Notes: generated by a model from the letters alone, not told the origin. DNA of 64,000 nt from Chloroflexota bacterium (GCA_009838175.1 VXSB01000056.1:1-64000); one strand, 5' to 3'. Shown: positions 34,344-43,705, numbered from the stretch's first letter. Program-made: numbers and translations.

Positions 34344-35084
34344 TTGGTTCGCGGCTGCACGCTTATCCCGGCTCACACCGCCGACTTACTATTGATTCAT
34401 GTCGTCTGCGTCAAAACTTGGGATGTCGAAGATTTGACAACCATTTACCTCGTCCGCCACGGAGAAACCGAAGGCAACGCATCCAACTTGGCCCAAGGGT
34501 TTTCCGATGTGCCTCTCAACGACAAGGGCAGAGCACAGGCCAAGCTAGTTGGCGAACGCTTAAAAAACTGGCATCTCAACGCCATTTACTCCAGCGACTC
34601 ACAGCGCGCAATCCAGACCGCTGAACCGCTCCTCAAACTGCGGCCAGATTTCGAAATCGAAACGACGCCCGATCTCCGGGAAAAGAACTACGGCGTTTGC
34701 GAAAACTACTCGTGGCAGCAACTTCGGGACGAGTACCCTGAACTCTTCGCGAAGATGCTTGACGTAAAAACCGGCTCAGATACGAAATTCCCCGAGGGCG
34801 AATCCGACCGCGAACAGAGCGATCGAGTCGCGAAATTCACGGACGCGGTAGTTGAGAAACACGACGATGACGAGACCATCCTGTTCTTCGGTCATGGCGG
34901 ATCAATCAGATCCGCTGCCGCCTATCTGTGCAAGTTCAGATTGGAATACAAGTGGCGACTCCAGACCGATAACGCCAGTATCAGCGCCATAAGCTCCGCA
35001 CCGACTTGGCGGGATGACGGTTGGCGAATCGAACGCTGGAACGACACCAATCATCTATCTCTCGCGCAATTGGACCTCGCATGA
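34344..35084 (+). CDS. Histidine phosphatase family protein
   Basis: Phosphoglycerate-mutase-like histidine phosphatase, 246 residues from the longest start or about 216 from the TTG at 34434 that immediately precedes the fold ([14 protein letters not shown]). The first catalytic His is in LVRHGE, SSDSQRAIQTAEPLL is the second half of the pocket, and the other His is in ILFFGHGGSIRSAAAYL. It is the first of three consecutive paralogues whose genes overlap by 4 and 8 bases, so they are translationally coupled. Family members act on sugar phosphates, phosphoglycolate-like molecules or cofactors; nothing here fixes the substrate. Confidence 0.87.
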   Translation: MVRGCTLIPAHTADLLLIHVVCVKTWDVEDLTTIYLVRHGETEGNASNLAQGFSDVPLNDKGRAQAKLVGERLKNWHLNAIYSSDSQRAIQTAEPLLKLRPDFEIETTPDLREKNYGVCENYSWQQLRDEYPELFAKMLDVKTGSDTKFPEGESDREQSDRVAKFTDAVVEKHDDDETILFFGHGGSIRSAAAYLCKFRLEYKWRLQTDNASISAISSAPTWRDDGWRIERWNDTNHLSLAQLDLA

Positions 35085-35776
35085 GTACGCTGTCTCGGTC
35101 AAACGTTTTCGGGACCGGCCCAAACCCGAACCGGCGCAATATCATCTTGGTTCGTCATGGCGAAACTCAAGGAAACATTGGGGATAGATTGCAAGGCCAA
35201 TTCGATGCTCCCCTGACGGACAAGGGTGTTCGGCAAGCCCAAGCACTTTCGAGGCGACTCGCCAATACTGATTTCAACGCCGTATACGCTAGCGACCTCC
35301 AAAGGGCGGTGCATACCGCTCAATCGATACTCAACAACCGATCCAACATCGAAATCCAACTTCGCCCGGAACTGCGCGAACTTCACTACGGCACCTACGA
35401 AAATACCTCTTGGTCAGTGGTTCAAAATGAAGACCCAACGTTTTTCAAACGATTTATCGAATGGGAAACCAGGCCCAGCGCCAAATATCCAGGCGGCGAA
35501 TCAGTAACGGATTTGTGGCAGCGAGTCGGCAATTTCGCGAACGAACTCCTCACTAATCACTCCGAGGAAGCAACCATCTTAATCGTTGCTCATGGGGGAT
35601 CGCTCCAAGCTCTCTTAGCTCAGTTCTTGGCCCTACGCATCACAGACCAGTGGCATTTTCATTTCGACAATACCAGCGTCTCAATCATCAAAGAACACCC
35701 AATGGCGCCGCGCGTATGGCAAGCCACGTTGTTCAACGACACCAGCCATCTTGAAAGTTTCAACTCACATGAGTGA
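35081..35776 (+). CDS. Histidine phosphatase family protein
   Basis: A 231-residue histidine phosphatase, second of three tandem copies. The ATG at 35081 overlaps the upstream TGA as ATGA. IILVRHGETQGNIGDRLQGQF is the catalytic His region, YASDLQRAVHTAQSIL the central helix, LRPELRELHYGTYENTSW carries the acid, and ILIVAHGGSLQALLAQFLALR the second His. Similarity to the third copy is greater than to the first (both have GGSLQA and ITDQW with NNTSV/DNTSV). It is predicted cytoplasmic. Coupled synthesis suggests the three work together or as a hetero-oligomer. Confidence 0.9.
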   Translation: MSTLSRSNVFGTGPNPNRRNIILVRHGETQGNIGDRLQGQFDAPLTDKGVRQAQALSRRLANTDFNAVYASDLQRAVHTAQSILNNRSNIEIQLRPELRELHYGTYENTSWSVVQNEDPTFFKRFIEWETRPSAKYPGGESVTDLWQRVGNFANELLTNHSEEATILIVAHGGSLQALLAQFLALRITDQWHFHFDNTSVSIIKEHPMAPRVWQATLFNDTSHLESFNSHE

Positions 35777-36512
35777 CCACAACTCGACCAACACACCACG
35801 CATTTTCAACCCTTCGCCGCGAACCATCATCATGGTTCGCCACGGTGAAACCGAGGGCAATTTGGACGATAAATCGCAAGGGCATTTCGACGCGCAACTC
35901 ACTGAACGGGGCCGAATTCAAGCCGAAGCGGTAGCGGAACGGCTATCCGATACCCAGTTCGACGCCGTCTACTCCAGCGATCTACAACGCGCATTGGACA
36001 CAGCCAAAGCGATCGTCGCGCATCATCCCGAACTCCAGATCCACACCCGGTCTCAACTTCGCGAGTACCACTTCGGAGATTATGAAGACAAAGATTGGGA
36101 TTCCGTTGGTGACGCCGATGCAGACCTCTACAAGCGCTGGAAGAACCTGAACACTAGGGCGAGCATCAAATTTCCCGGCGGCGAATCGATGCTGGATGCG
36201 TGGGAGAGAGTAGGGCGCGTCGTAGAAGAGATACTGACCACCCATCACAAAGGCAACGAATCTCTATTGGTCGTCGGACACGGCGGTTCGCTCCAAGCTG
36301 TATTAGCCCGGTTGATGAACCTGCGAATCACCGATCAATGGAGCTTTGTATTCAACAACACCAGCGTTACAGTACTCCACGAACATCTCTACACCCCAAA
36401 CGGCTGGCGCATGATCCAATTCAACGACACCAGTCATCTCAACGGTATCGGCTTCACCGACAACCGACATGTCACCGCTCGCAAACCACACCATCACCGT
36501 CTCCATCTCTAG
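35769..36512 (+). CDS. Histidine phosphatase family protein
   Basis: A 247-residue histidine phosphatase, third of three. The ATG at 35769 lies eight bases inside the end of the upstream gene. Catalytic parts: [48 protein letters not shown], and [21 protein letters not shown]. The last 41 bases overlap the end of the convergent nuclease gene, and the C-terminal residues there (about [16 protein letters not shown], His/Arg-rich) have no match in the sister proteins. The tail is therefore probably a by-product of the overlap. Confidence 0.88.
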   Translation: MSDHNSTNTPRIFNPSPRTIIMVRHGETEGNLDDKSQGHFDAQLTERGRIQAEAVAERLSDTQFDAVYSSDLQRALDTAKAIVAHHPELQIHTRSQLREYHFGDYEDKDWDSVGDADADLYKRWKNLNTRASIKFPGGESMLDAWERVGRVVEEILTTHHKGNESLLVVGHGGSLQAVLARLMNLRITDQWSFVFNNTSVTVLHEHLYTPNGWRMIQFNDTSHLNGIGFTDNRHVTARKPHHHRLHL

Positions 36513-37716
36513 CGCTTGGAACTTGCCACGCAGGAAAACCGCGGCCATCCCCGCTGTCACCTTTGATACGTTCCAATCCTGCTTCAATCGCGGCATCGCA
36601 ATTGGGATAGATTTCGCCCGCTTCGGGAGGAATAGCGGTTGCAACGGGAGTCGGTTCAGGCGTGGACTTAGGACTATCTTCGACCTTCGGTGAAGTAGAA
36701 GATGAGCCACTTTCCTCGCAGACGTATCCATCGCCATCACCATCTCGTTCGCCAGTTACGATTTCGACTGGAAATCCCCAACCAGGGCCCTCTGTGCCGG
36801 GTTCTCTCTTTAATCCAGCCGCCTCAGCTTCCTCACAGGTTTCGTAGGTAACGTCGGTCTCGTCACTTTCGACGGTTACTATCGGCTCTTCAGTTGCAGT
36901 CGCAGTAGGCGATGGAACCCTATCGTCTTCAGGCGTGACGGTTGGCTCTTGAGTTGCCGTTGCTTCGGATGGGGGTTCAGGTGTTGCCGTTGGATCTTCA
37001 CTTGCGGTGGCTATCGCCTCAGTCTCCGGTCCTGCGATGTGTCCTGCCTCGACCAACGATTCGCAATTTTCTCGATGGTCCTCAAAATCCCTTGTACCGC
37101 CTTCGTACTGGACCGCCAAGCTCTCGGCCAACATAAACTCCGACAACATCACACCTTCTGGAGATCGAATATCACCCAAAATCCTGCTGAATCCGCCGTC
37201 CTCAAACTCCGTCACCAAGACGTACTGCCCATCAGATGAAACAAAGTCGTTTGCGCGTTTTTTCGACCAGTTGCCACAAGCCTTTTCGAAAGCGTTAGTC
37301 GTTCGCGTCTCTGGCGTATCAATCCCGAAAATTCTTACCGTTTGGTTCTTCAAACCTTCAACTTGAATCTCGTCAATCTCGACCTCCAACGTATCGCCGT
37401 CCATCACTCTGAGAATTTCAACTGGATACTCCCCATCGACTGTAGTCGCTGTAGGAGTCAGTGCAGGCACCGGCGTAGGGGTCGGAAACAGCAATACGGC
37501 CTTCGCAGTCGGCGTCGCAGTTAGTTGAGGTGCTTGTGTCGATGTGGGTGCAGTAGAAGATGTCGCCGTGGGAACAGGCGAAGGGTGCATCGTCGGAGTG
37601 GCTTCTGCGACGGAGCATCCGATCGCGATGAGTCCCGTAGCGATAACTACTACCGAGATTACCGCCAACTGCTTTCCAATCATAGGCAACAGTATGGTTA
37701 GAGTGAGCTTCGGCAT
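36472..37716 (-). CDS. Secreted lipoprotein with thermonuclease and two excalibur domains
   Basis: A 414-residue exported nuclease. The signal segment ends in the lipobox LIAIGC (Cys34), then a Thr/Pro-rich stalk (about 40-95). The SNase domain follows with [21 protein letters not shown] and the catalytic Arg in [12 protein letters not shown], so all key residues are present. A second Thr/Pro/Glu linker leads to two excalibur calcium-binding repeats, each with a C-(x)n-AGL start and RDGDGDGxVCE end. The ATG at 37716 is preferred to the longer frame to 37827 because AGGGGG is eight bases upstream and the signal peptide begins there. A folded leader with an anti-Shine-Dalgarno segment precedes it. 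Confidence 0.9.
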   Translation of the reverse strand: MPKLTLTILLPMIGKQLAVISVVVIATGLIAIGCSVAEATPTMHPSPVPTATSSTAPTSTQAPQLTATPTAKAVLLFPTPTPVPALTPTATTVDGEYPVEILRVMDGDTLEVEIDEIQVEGLKNQTVRIFGIDTPETRTTNAFEKACGNWSKKRANDFVSSDGQYVLVTEFEDGGFSRILGDIRSPEGVMLSEFMLAESLAVQYEGGTRDFEDHRENCESLVEAGHIAGPETEAIATASEDPTATPEPPSEATATQEPTVTPEDDRVPSPTATATEEPIVTVESDETDVTYETCEEAEAAGLKREPGTEGPGWGFPVEIVTGERDGDGDGYVCEESGSSSTSPKVEDSPKSTPEPTPVATAIPPEAGEIYPNCDAAIEAGLERIKGDSGDGRGFPAWQVPSARDGDGDGVVCER

Positions 37717-37721
37717 GAAGA

Positions 37722-37851
37722 ATGCCCCCTTTGACCGATGAGCATGGTTACCTGCGACGGTTTCCACATCATTCGAGTGCCAAACAGGGGGCATGGGGAA
37801 TCCATGCCCCAAGTGCCAAATGGCCACTCGTAATGGGAAACCGTCGCGGTT
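37722..37851 (-). promoter_or_regulatory. Structured leader, candidate cis-regulatory RNA for the nuclease lipoprotein
   Basis: Three nested inverted repeats: outer GCGACGGTTTCC (37754-37765) with 37836-37847, twelve pairs; middle CGAGTG (37774-37779) with 37825-37830; inner GGGGCATGG (37788-37796) with 37802-37810, five-base loop. A small GCCA-AA-TGGC lies on one side. In the minus-strand RNA, AUGCCCCC (37794-37787) also matches GGGGGCAU (37729-37722), the Shine-Dalgarno segment, over eight bases, so it could switch between inner hairpin and ribosome-site blocking. The rest of the 37717-38018 gap holds no gene. A MITE is the main alternative. Confidence 0.5.
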
Positions 37852-38018
37852 AATCAGGGTACAGCAGGATCATAGAAATGCGATACGAACACGATGAGAT
37901 TCCCAAAGAAACGGTGCCGAATGGGGCAGCTTCATAGGCTCGCTGTTGTGATGCCTAGGTTGTTGCTGACTAGATACAGAAGGGTGCGGTAGTCACGGCT
38001 AAGTAACGCCATAAATTC

Positions 38019-39119
38019 CTACATCGTCAACGCAACACGATTCGCCGTGGTCCCCCCTTCACGCCCCTGCCATTCTGCAAACTCGAAAGCCTCGTTGATC
38101 TCCTCAAGCGGATACTTGTGGGAGATCACATCTGCAATCGGGATATCGTCCTGCACACGTACTAGGAACTGCAACGCCGCTTCGATGATCCACGGATCGT
38201 AGTGCGTCGTACCCAGCCACTGCGTCTGCCCACCGATGACCTTGGACGCCGGTATCGTGATCGTGCCATCGCCGATATTGCCGATATCGATGTACTTGCC
38301 GTTCGTACGAACCATATCCAAACCCTCCAACGCCGCGGCGGCAATTCCAACGACCTCGACCACTACATCAGCACCGATACCATCGGTTAGTTCCATTACC
38401 CGCTCGACGCGCGCCTCAGGCGTCGGATATTCGACCAGAGAAACTGTGTCAGTTGCGCCACACTTCATCGCGAGATCGAGACGCGGCTGTTGACCGTCAA
38501 TGACGATCACTCTCGATGCGCCTTTCTCGGCCGCCACCGCCGTTGCGTAGATTCCTAGTCCACCGGCACCTTGGATCACGACTCGATCTCCGAAATCCAT
38601 CTTCGCCCGTTCCAGACCAAACAGCACCTGCGATAGGGCACAGTTCACCGGCGGGATCGCGTCGCTAGGCAGCTCGTCCGGCACCTTGAATGCGTAGTGC
38701 CCCTGCGGCAGATAGTAGTAGTCGGCGTACCCACCGTCGCAATACGGATATGAGTCGAGATCCTTCCGCCTCGAACGGTGCGGGCAAGCGTGAAACTCGG
38801 CCCGGATGCACCAGTAGCAACGATTGCACGGGTTAAAGAATGGGAACGCCACACGATCGCCCTCTTTGAGCGGACGCCGCATCGAGTCTGTCTCGATGCC
38901 CTTGCCGAGAGAGTGAACCACACCTGTAAACTCGTGACCGACAATGCGGTTCGAATGCGTCGACATATCGCCCCGCCAGATGTGCAGGTCGGAGCCGCAG
39001 ATCACCGCGTGCGTGTTCTTGATGAGCAACCCGCCCGGTTCCACCTCTGGTGTCGGGAGTTCTCCGATCTCGAACGGCACTCCCGGTGCGTCGAATACGG
39101 TCACTTTTCCGATAGGCAT
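38019..39119 (-). CDS. Zinc-dependent alcohol dehydrogenase (MDR family), copy 1 of 3
   Basis: A 366-residue medium-chain zinc dehydrogenase. Catalytic zinc ligands: CGSDLHIWRGD and GHEFTGVVHSLG; structural zinc: CNRCYWCIRAEFHAC (four Cys). Rossmann motif: GAGGLGIYATAVAAEKGA with VIVIDGQQPR after it, the Asp favouring NAD. ATG at 39119 begins MPIGKVTVFDAPGVPFEI, the same N-terminus as the other two copies. The block FGLERAKMDFGD is identical in all three. Probably oxidises a polyol or hydroxy-acid derivative. Organised head to tail with its sisters at 39164 and 40319. Confidence 0.92.
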   Translation of the reverse strand: MPIGKVTVFDAPGVPFEIGELPTPEVEPGGLLIKNTHAVICGSDLHIWRGDMSTHSNRIVGHEFTGVVHSLGKGIETDSMRRPLKEGDRVAFPFFNPCNRCYWCIRAEFHACPHRSRRKDLDSYPYCDGGYADYYYLPQGHYAFKVPDELPSDAIPPVNCALSQVLFGLERAKMDFGDRVVIQGAGGLGIYATAVAAEKGASRVIVIDGQQPRLDLAMKCGATDTVSLVEYPTPEARVERVMELTDGIGADVVVEVVGIAAAALEGLDMVRTNGKYIDIGNIGDGTITIPASKVIGGQTQWLGTTHYDPWIIEAALQFLVRVQDDIPIADVISHKYPLEEINEAFEFAEWQGREGGTTANRVALTM

Positions 39120-39163
39120 GTCTGACTTCTTTCTAGATTTCGATGCGAACGCAAACTCGTCGG

Positions 39164-40273
39164 CTACATCGTAAGTGCGACCCGGTTCGCGGCTGTACCG
39201 CCCTCGCGACCATGCCACTCGGCGAACTCGAACGCTTCATCGATCCGATCCAAAGGGAACGTGTGTGACACGACGTTCGCGACTGGCATCCGATCCTGTA
39301 CTCGTACCAAGAACTGAAGCGCCGCTTCAATGATCCACGGATTGTAGTGGACCGTGCCCAACCATTGCGTCTGGTTGCTGATGACCTTCACCGCTGGGAT
39401 CTCAATGCTGCCCGGACCGATATTCCCGATATCGACATACTTCCCGTTGAAACGCACCATATCCAAACCCTCCAACGTCGCCGCAGCAACGCCCACGACT
39501 TCCACAACGATGTCAGCACCAACACCGTCCGTCAACTCCCGAACGCGTTCGACCCTCGACTCCGGAGTCGGATAATCGACCATCGAAATCGTGTCTGTAG
39601 CTCCGCAACGCATCGCCAAATCCAATCGTGGCTGCTGGCCATGGATCACGATCACCTTTGATGCACCCTTCTCCGAAGCCACCGCGGTCGCGAAAACACC
39701 CAATCCGCCCGCGCCTTGGATCACGACGGTATCACCGAAGTCCATTTTCGCCCGTTCCAAACCGAACAGCACCTGCGACAGGGCACAGTTGACGGGCGGC
39801 ACCGCATCCGTCGGCAACTCATCTGGCACCTCGAAAACGTAGTGTCCTGGCGGAAGGTAATAGTAGTCTGCCATCCCCGCATCACAGTACGGATGCTCAT
39901 CCAACGTGTACCACCTACCACGATGTCGGCATGCATGATGCTCACCGCGAGTGCACCAATAGCATCGGTTGCACGGATTGAAGAACGGGAACGCCACGCG
40001 ATCGCCCTCTATCAACGGACGCCGCAACGAATCCGTCTCAACTCCTGCACCCAAAGAATGAACGACACCAGTGAACTCGTGACCCGTTAGCCTGCGCACG
40101 GGCGGTATCGGAACGTCTCCATCACCTCTCCAGCCGTGCAGATCAGAGCCGCAGATCACCGCGTGCGTGTTCTTTACAAGCAACCCGCCCGGTTCAACTT
40201 CAGGCGCAGGCAACTCGACAATGTCGAACGGAACCCCCGATGTCGTGAAGACTGCAACTCTGCCGGTGGGCAT
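39164..40273 (-). CDS. Zinc-dependent alcohol dehydrogenase (MDR family), copy 2 of 3
   Basis: A 369-residue zinc dehydrogenase, middle gene of the triplet. Zinc ligands: CGSDLHGWRGDGD, GHEFTG, and the structural CNRCYWCTRGEHHAC. Cofactor: GAGGLGVFATAVASEKGA with VIVIHGQQPR, where His replaces the Asp of copies 1 and 3; since this residue reads the adenosine ribose, cofactor preference could differ. The insert GDVPIPPVRRL before GHEFTG is longer than in copy 1 and shared in kind with copy 3. Start ATG at 40273. Likely the same operon as both neighbours, with gaps of about 45 bases. Confidence 0.92.
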   Translation of the reverse strand: MPTGRVAVFTTSGVPFDIVELPAPEVEPGGLLVKNTHAVICGSDLHGWRGDGDVPIPPVRRLTGHEFTGVVHSLGAGVETDSLRRPLIEGDRVAFPFFNPCNRCYWCTRGEHHACRHRGRWYTLDEHPYCDAGMADYYYLPPGHYVFEVPDELPTDAVPPVNCALSQVLFGLERAKMDFGDTVVIQGAGGLGVFATAVASEKGASKVIVIHGQQPRLDLAMRCGATDTISMVDYPTPESRVERVRELTDGVGADIVVEVVGVAAATLEGLDMVRFNGKYVDIGNIGPGSIEIPAVKVISNQTQWLGTVHYNPWIIEAALQFLVRVQDRMPVANVVSHTFPLDRIDEAFEFAEWHGREGGTAANRVALTM

Positions 40274-40318
40274 AAATCACCCAGCTCTCGCAACAGTTCC
40301 CACTTGAATCACCAAATC

Positions 40319-41434
40319 TCACATCGTCAACGCGACGCGGTTCGCTGGCGATCCGCCTTCGCGTCCATGCCATTCCGCAAACTCGAACGCATCGTTGATC
40401 TCTTCGAGCGGATACTTGTGCGAAATCACGTTCGCAATCGGCATCCGATCCTTCGTCCGAACCAAGAACTGTAACGCAGCCTCAACAATCCACGGGTTGT
40501 AATGCATCAAACCCTGCCACTGAGTCTGATTGTTAATAATCTTCCGTGCTGCAAACTCGATGCTCCCACCACTGATGTTCCCGATGTCGACATATTTGCC
40601 ATTAAAGCGCACCATGTCTAGGCCTTCCAGAGTCGCAGCAGCAACACCCACAACTTCGACCACGATATCGGCACCAACACCGTGGGTCAGCTCTCGAACC
40701 CGCTCTACTCTCGACTCAGCTGTAGGGTAGTCAACCATCGAAACGGTGTCCGTAGCGCCGCACTTCATTGCCAAGTCCAAGCGCGGCTGTTGACCATCGA
40801 TCACGATCACCTTCGACGCACTTTTCTCAGCTGCGATCGCCGTCGCGAATATCCCCAGTCCACCGGCTCCTTGGATCACTACCGTGTCACCGAAATCCAT
40901 CTTGGCGCGCTCCAACCCGAACAACACTTGGGATAGAGCGCAGTTCACTGGCGGCACAGCATCGGTCGGTAACTCATCCGGCACCTTGAACGCGTAGTGA
41001 CCGGGAGGGAGGTAGTAGTAGTCCGCCATCCCTCCATCACAGTACGGATAGGCATCTAATCCCTGATGATTCGCCCGGCCCCGATGTGGGCAAGCATGAT
41101 GCTCGCCGCGGATGCACCAATAACACCGGTTACACGGGTTGAAAAACGGAAACGCGATCCGATCGCCTTCCTTCAAAGGTCTCCTTAACGAATCCGTATC
41201 CACACCCCTGCTCAGCGAATGCACAACGCCCGTGAACTCGTGACCAGTCAACCGACGTTTGGGAGGCGGTTTCTCGTCGCCGTCACCCCTCCATCCGTGC
41301 AAGTCGGAACCGCAAATGACCGCGTGTGTGTTTTTGACGAGTATGCCGCCAGATTCAATCTCAGGCGTCGGCAACTCCTCGATCTCGAACGGCACGCCCG
41401 ATGCGGTGAAGACAGCAACTTTTCCGATAGGCAT
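40319..41434 (-). CDS. Zinc-dependent alcohol dehydrogenase (MDR family), copy 3 of 3
   Basis: A 371-residue zinc dehydrogenase, the promoter-proximal gene of the triplet. Zinc ligands: CGSDLHGWRGDGD, GHEFTG and CNRCYWCIRGEHHAC. Cofactor: GAGGLGIFATAIAAEKSA and VIVIDGQQPR. ATG at 41434 with AGAAGAGG upstream gives MPIGKVAVFTASGVPFEI, matching the sister proteins; the frame extends to 41512 but those residues are not conserved. The divergent Ldh-type gene begins at 41642. Long identical blocks with copy 2 imply recent duplication or gene conversion. Confidence 0.92.
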   Translation of the reverse strand: MPIGKVAVFTASGVPFEIEELPTPEIESGGILVKNTHAVICGSDLHGWRGDGDEKPPPKRRLTGHEFTGVVHSLSRGVDTDSLRRPLKEGDRIAFPFFNPCNRCYWCIRGEHHACPHRGRANHQGLDAYPYCDGGMADYYYLPPGHYAFKVPDELPTDAVPPVNCALSQVLFGLERAKMDFGDTVVIQGAGGLGIFATAIAAEKSASKVIVIDGQQPRLDLAMKCGATDTVSMVDYPTAESRVERVRELTHGVGADIVVEVVGVAAATLEGLDMVRFNGKYVDIGNISGGSIEFAARKIINNQTQWQGLMHYNPWIVEAALQFLVRTKDRMPIANVISHKYPLEEINDAFEFAEWHGREGGSPANRVALTM

Positions 41435-41641
41435 ATCTAACCTCTTCTCGATGTTCGCGGCGAAGAATTGATACTCCCCGCTTGTTGCACGCGAATATAC
41501 CCCATCAACCACGATTTTGGACGGCGCGCTTGTATACTTTCGACTCGATTAAATTCAGTGCGGCGCAACTAGGCGTTAACCACACGCAGGATCGACGTCA
41601 CAGGCGCGCCCAATTACGTCAAAAACGAAAGGCAGATCCGA

Positions 41642-42718
41642 TTGCTCGAACGATTCCACGTCCCACATGACATTGCCGTGCATGTCGAAATCGACGACAT
41701 GCGCGCAACCGTCGAAGACATCTTCCGAAAGATGGGAATGCCTGAAGATGATGCCGTCCAATCGGCCGATGTCCTCGTCTACGCCGACGCTCGCGGCATC
41801 GAATCCCATGGTGTCTCCAATATGCTCCGCTCTTATGTCGCTTCCTTCGGCGAAGGCGGCATCAATCCGACCCCCGAACCCAAAATCATCCGCGAACTAC
41901 CCGCCGCTGCGACTATCGACTGCGATGGTGGCCACGGCCTCGCAGTTGGTCCGATGGCCATGCGAATGGCCATGGACAGGGCAGAGGTCTACGGCATCGG
42001 CACTATCACCGCCATTAATGGCCGACACTTCGGTGCCTGTGCCTACCACGCGGCGATGGCACTCGAACGCGACATGATCGGCATCGCTATGACCACCGGC
42101 GGCGTAAACGTCGCACCCGTACACGGAGCCGAACGCTTGGTCGGCTTGAACCCCCTCGGCATCGCCGCGCCAACTCGCGATGAACCCCCATTCATCTTCG
42201 ACGCTTCAATGAGCAGCGTCGCCGGGAACAAAATAATCCTTGCGAAACGCATCGGCGTTCCGGTCCTGCCCGGATGGGTCGCCAAATCCGACGGCACGCC
42301 CGTCATGGAGGAGAGCGATGTCCCAGAAGACTTCATGATGCTCCCCGCCGGTGGCACTCGTGAACTCGGAGCCCACAAAGGCTATTCAATGGCCGTCATG
42401 ATCGAGATCCTCTCCGGCATACTCGGCGGCAACGGTGGCGGACCCAACCGGCGACAAGGCGCATCGCACCACTTCATCGCCTACAACCTCGAAGCCTTCA
42501 CCGACATCGAAGACTTCAAGACCGATATGGACGAATACATGCGTGCGCTCTCCAATAGCAAACCCGCCCCGGGACAAGAGCGCGTCGTATACGCCGGACT
42601 ACCCGAACACGAGGAAGAGATCGAACGCCGCGAACACGGCATCCCGTATCACCCCGAAGTAATCGACTGGTTCCGCCACATCACTGCCGAACTCGAAATC
42701 CCGTGGAGGCTTACATAA
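41642..42718 (+). CDS. Ldh-family malate/L-lactate/ureidoglycolate-type dehydrogenase
   Basis: A 358-residue NAD(P)-dependent dehydrogenase of the Ldh2/type 2 malate-lactate family, which is unrelated to classical lactate dehydrogenase. Marks: DARGIESHGVSNMLRSYV near residue 50 (substrate-site His), HGLAVGPMAMRMAMDRA, GTITAINGRHFGACAYHAAMA, NPLGIAAPTRDEPPFIFD and GAHKGYSMAVMIEILSGILGG. It would reduce or oxidise a 2-oxo/2-hydroxy acid. The start is TTG with a modest AAAGGCAGA upstream. A TATACT box preceded by TG lies at 41532-41537. Two aldolase genes follow on the same strand, so 2-oxo acids could pass between them. Confidence 0.88.
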   Translation: MLERFHVPHDIAVHVEIDDMRATVEDIFRKMGMPEDDAVQSADVLVYADARGIESHGVSNMLRSYVASFGEGGINPTPEPKIIRELPAAATIDCDGGHGLAVGPMAMRMAMDRAEVYGIGTITAINGRHFGACAYHAAMALERDMIGIAMTTGGVNVAPVHGAERLVGLNPLGIAAPTRDEPPFIFDASMSSVAGNKIILAKRIGVPVLPGWVAKSDGTPVMEESDVPEDFMMLPAGGTRELGAHKGYSMAVMIEILSGILGGNGGGPNRRQGASHHFIAYNLEAFTDIEDFKTDMDEYMRALSNSKPAPGQERVVYAGLPEHEEEIERREHGIPYHPEVIDWFRHITAELEIPWRLT

Positions 42719-42772
42719 CCGAATCCATCCATCGAACCAAACGACGACCACCATCCCATAAGGAATCACAAA

Positions 42773-43660
42773 ATGGGCATCAACAAATGCATTGACCTAC
42801 TTAAAGAAGGCCAACCCTTCTACGCAACCCACACACCTGAACTCACCTACGACGCCGGCGTCGAATTGGCTCAAACCTGGGCCGATATGATCCTCATCGA
42901 CTTCGAGCACCGCCACTTCGATGTCGGAGGCTTGGGCGATTTTATGAAGGGGTTGAAGGCAGGCGGTCCAACCCCCAGCGGGCACCTCACGCCCACCGTC
43001 GTCACTACGCTTCCGCACAATGCAATCTCTGTCGATGAAGTCCGACATAACGCATGGCAGATGCGCCACGCGCTCACGACGGGCGTCCACGGTCTCCTTC
43101 ACACTCACGCACGCGATCCCGAAGCAGTGAAGTGGTTCGTGGCTGCTTGCAGATATCCATTCCAGAAACTCGCCCGCGACGTCATCCCTGAAGGTCTACG
43201 CGGCGGTGGAGGGCAGGGCATACCCGCAGAGATATGGGGCCTCTCTCCACGCGAATACGTCGAGATCGCTGATCCGTGGCCGCTCAACCCAAACGGTGAG
43301 CTTCTCCTCGGACTCAAGATCGAAGACCGACACAGCCTACCTAACGCTGACGAGATCGCATCAGTGCCCGGCATCGGCTTTGCAGAATGGGGTCCCGGCG
43401 ACATGGGAATGTCACACGGCAACCCCGACGCGCACGACCCGCCGTACCCCGACTATATGGACCACGCCCGCGACACCATTAAAGGTGCTCTCGACAAGGC
43501 CGGCGTTGGCTTCTACTCCAGTTGGGCTGACGACAACATGACGCAAGAAGAGCGCATCGACCACCTCATCGACAACGTCGGCGTAAAAATGATGGGCGCA
43601 CCCAACAAAGAATGGGCCGACTACGGACGCGCTAAGACCGGACGGACGATGCCGGTTTAA
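42773..43660 (+). CDS. HpcH/HpaI-type aldolase, copy 1 of 2
   Basis: A 295-residue aldolase-like protein of the HpcH/HpaI superfamily, longer than the usual 250. ADMILIDFEHRHFDVGGL is the acid/His region, GVHGLLHTHARDPEAVKWFVAACRYPF the middle turn, and GLKIEDRHSLPNADEIASVPGIGFAEWGPGDMGMSHG the metal-binding Glu and Asp block. An extra segment (VIPEGLRGGGGQGIPAEIWGLSPREYVEIADPWPLN, in pieces) distinguishes this subfamily. A 204-base gap with a repeat separates it from its near twin at 43865. It probably cleaves a 2-oxo-4-hydroxy acid to pyruvate. Confidence 0.83.
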   Translation: MGINKCIDLLKEGQPFYATHTPELTYDAGVELAQTWADMILIDFEHRHFDVGGLGDFMKGLKAGGPTPSGHLTPTVVTTLPHNAISVDEVRHNAWQMRHALTTGVHGLLHTHARDPEAVKWFVAACRYPFQKLARDVIPEGLRGGGGQGIPAEIWGLSPREYVEIADPWPLNPNGELLLGLKIEDRHSLPNADEIASVPGIGFAEWGPGDMGMSHGNPDAHDPPYPDYMDHARDTIKGALDKAGVGFYSSWADDNMTQEERIDHLIDNVGVKMMGAPNKEWADYGRAKTGRTMPV

Positions 43661-43705
43661 GGTGAACCGCGAACTCTTCACCGCCTACTGTCAAATGCCA
43701 TTTGT

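Noticed and set aside
34433-36512. Phosphoglycerate mutase (glycolysis)
   Set aside because: Only the general histidine phosphatase motifs are present; length and triplication do not match GpmA, so a glycolytic role was not assigned.
37717-37827. N-terminal extension of the nuclease lipoprotein to 37827
   Set aside because: The extension runs through the folded leader and would bury the signal peptide; the ATG at 37716 has a Shine-Dalgarno and a proper signal sequence.
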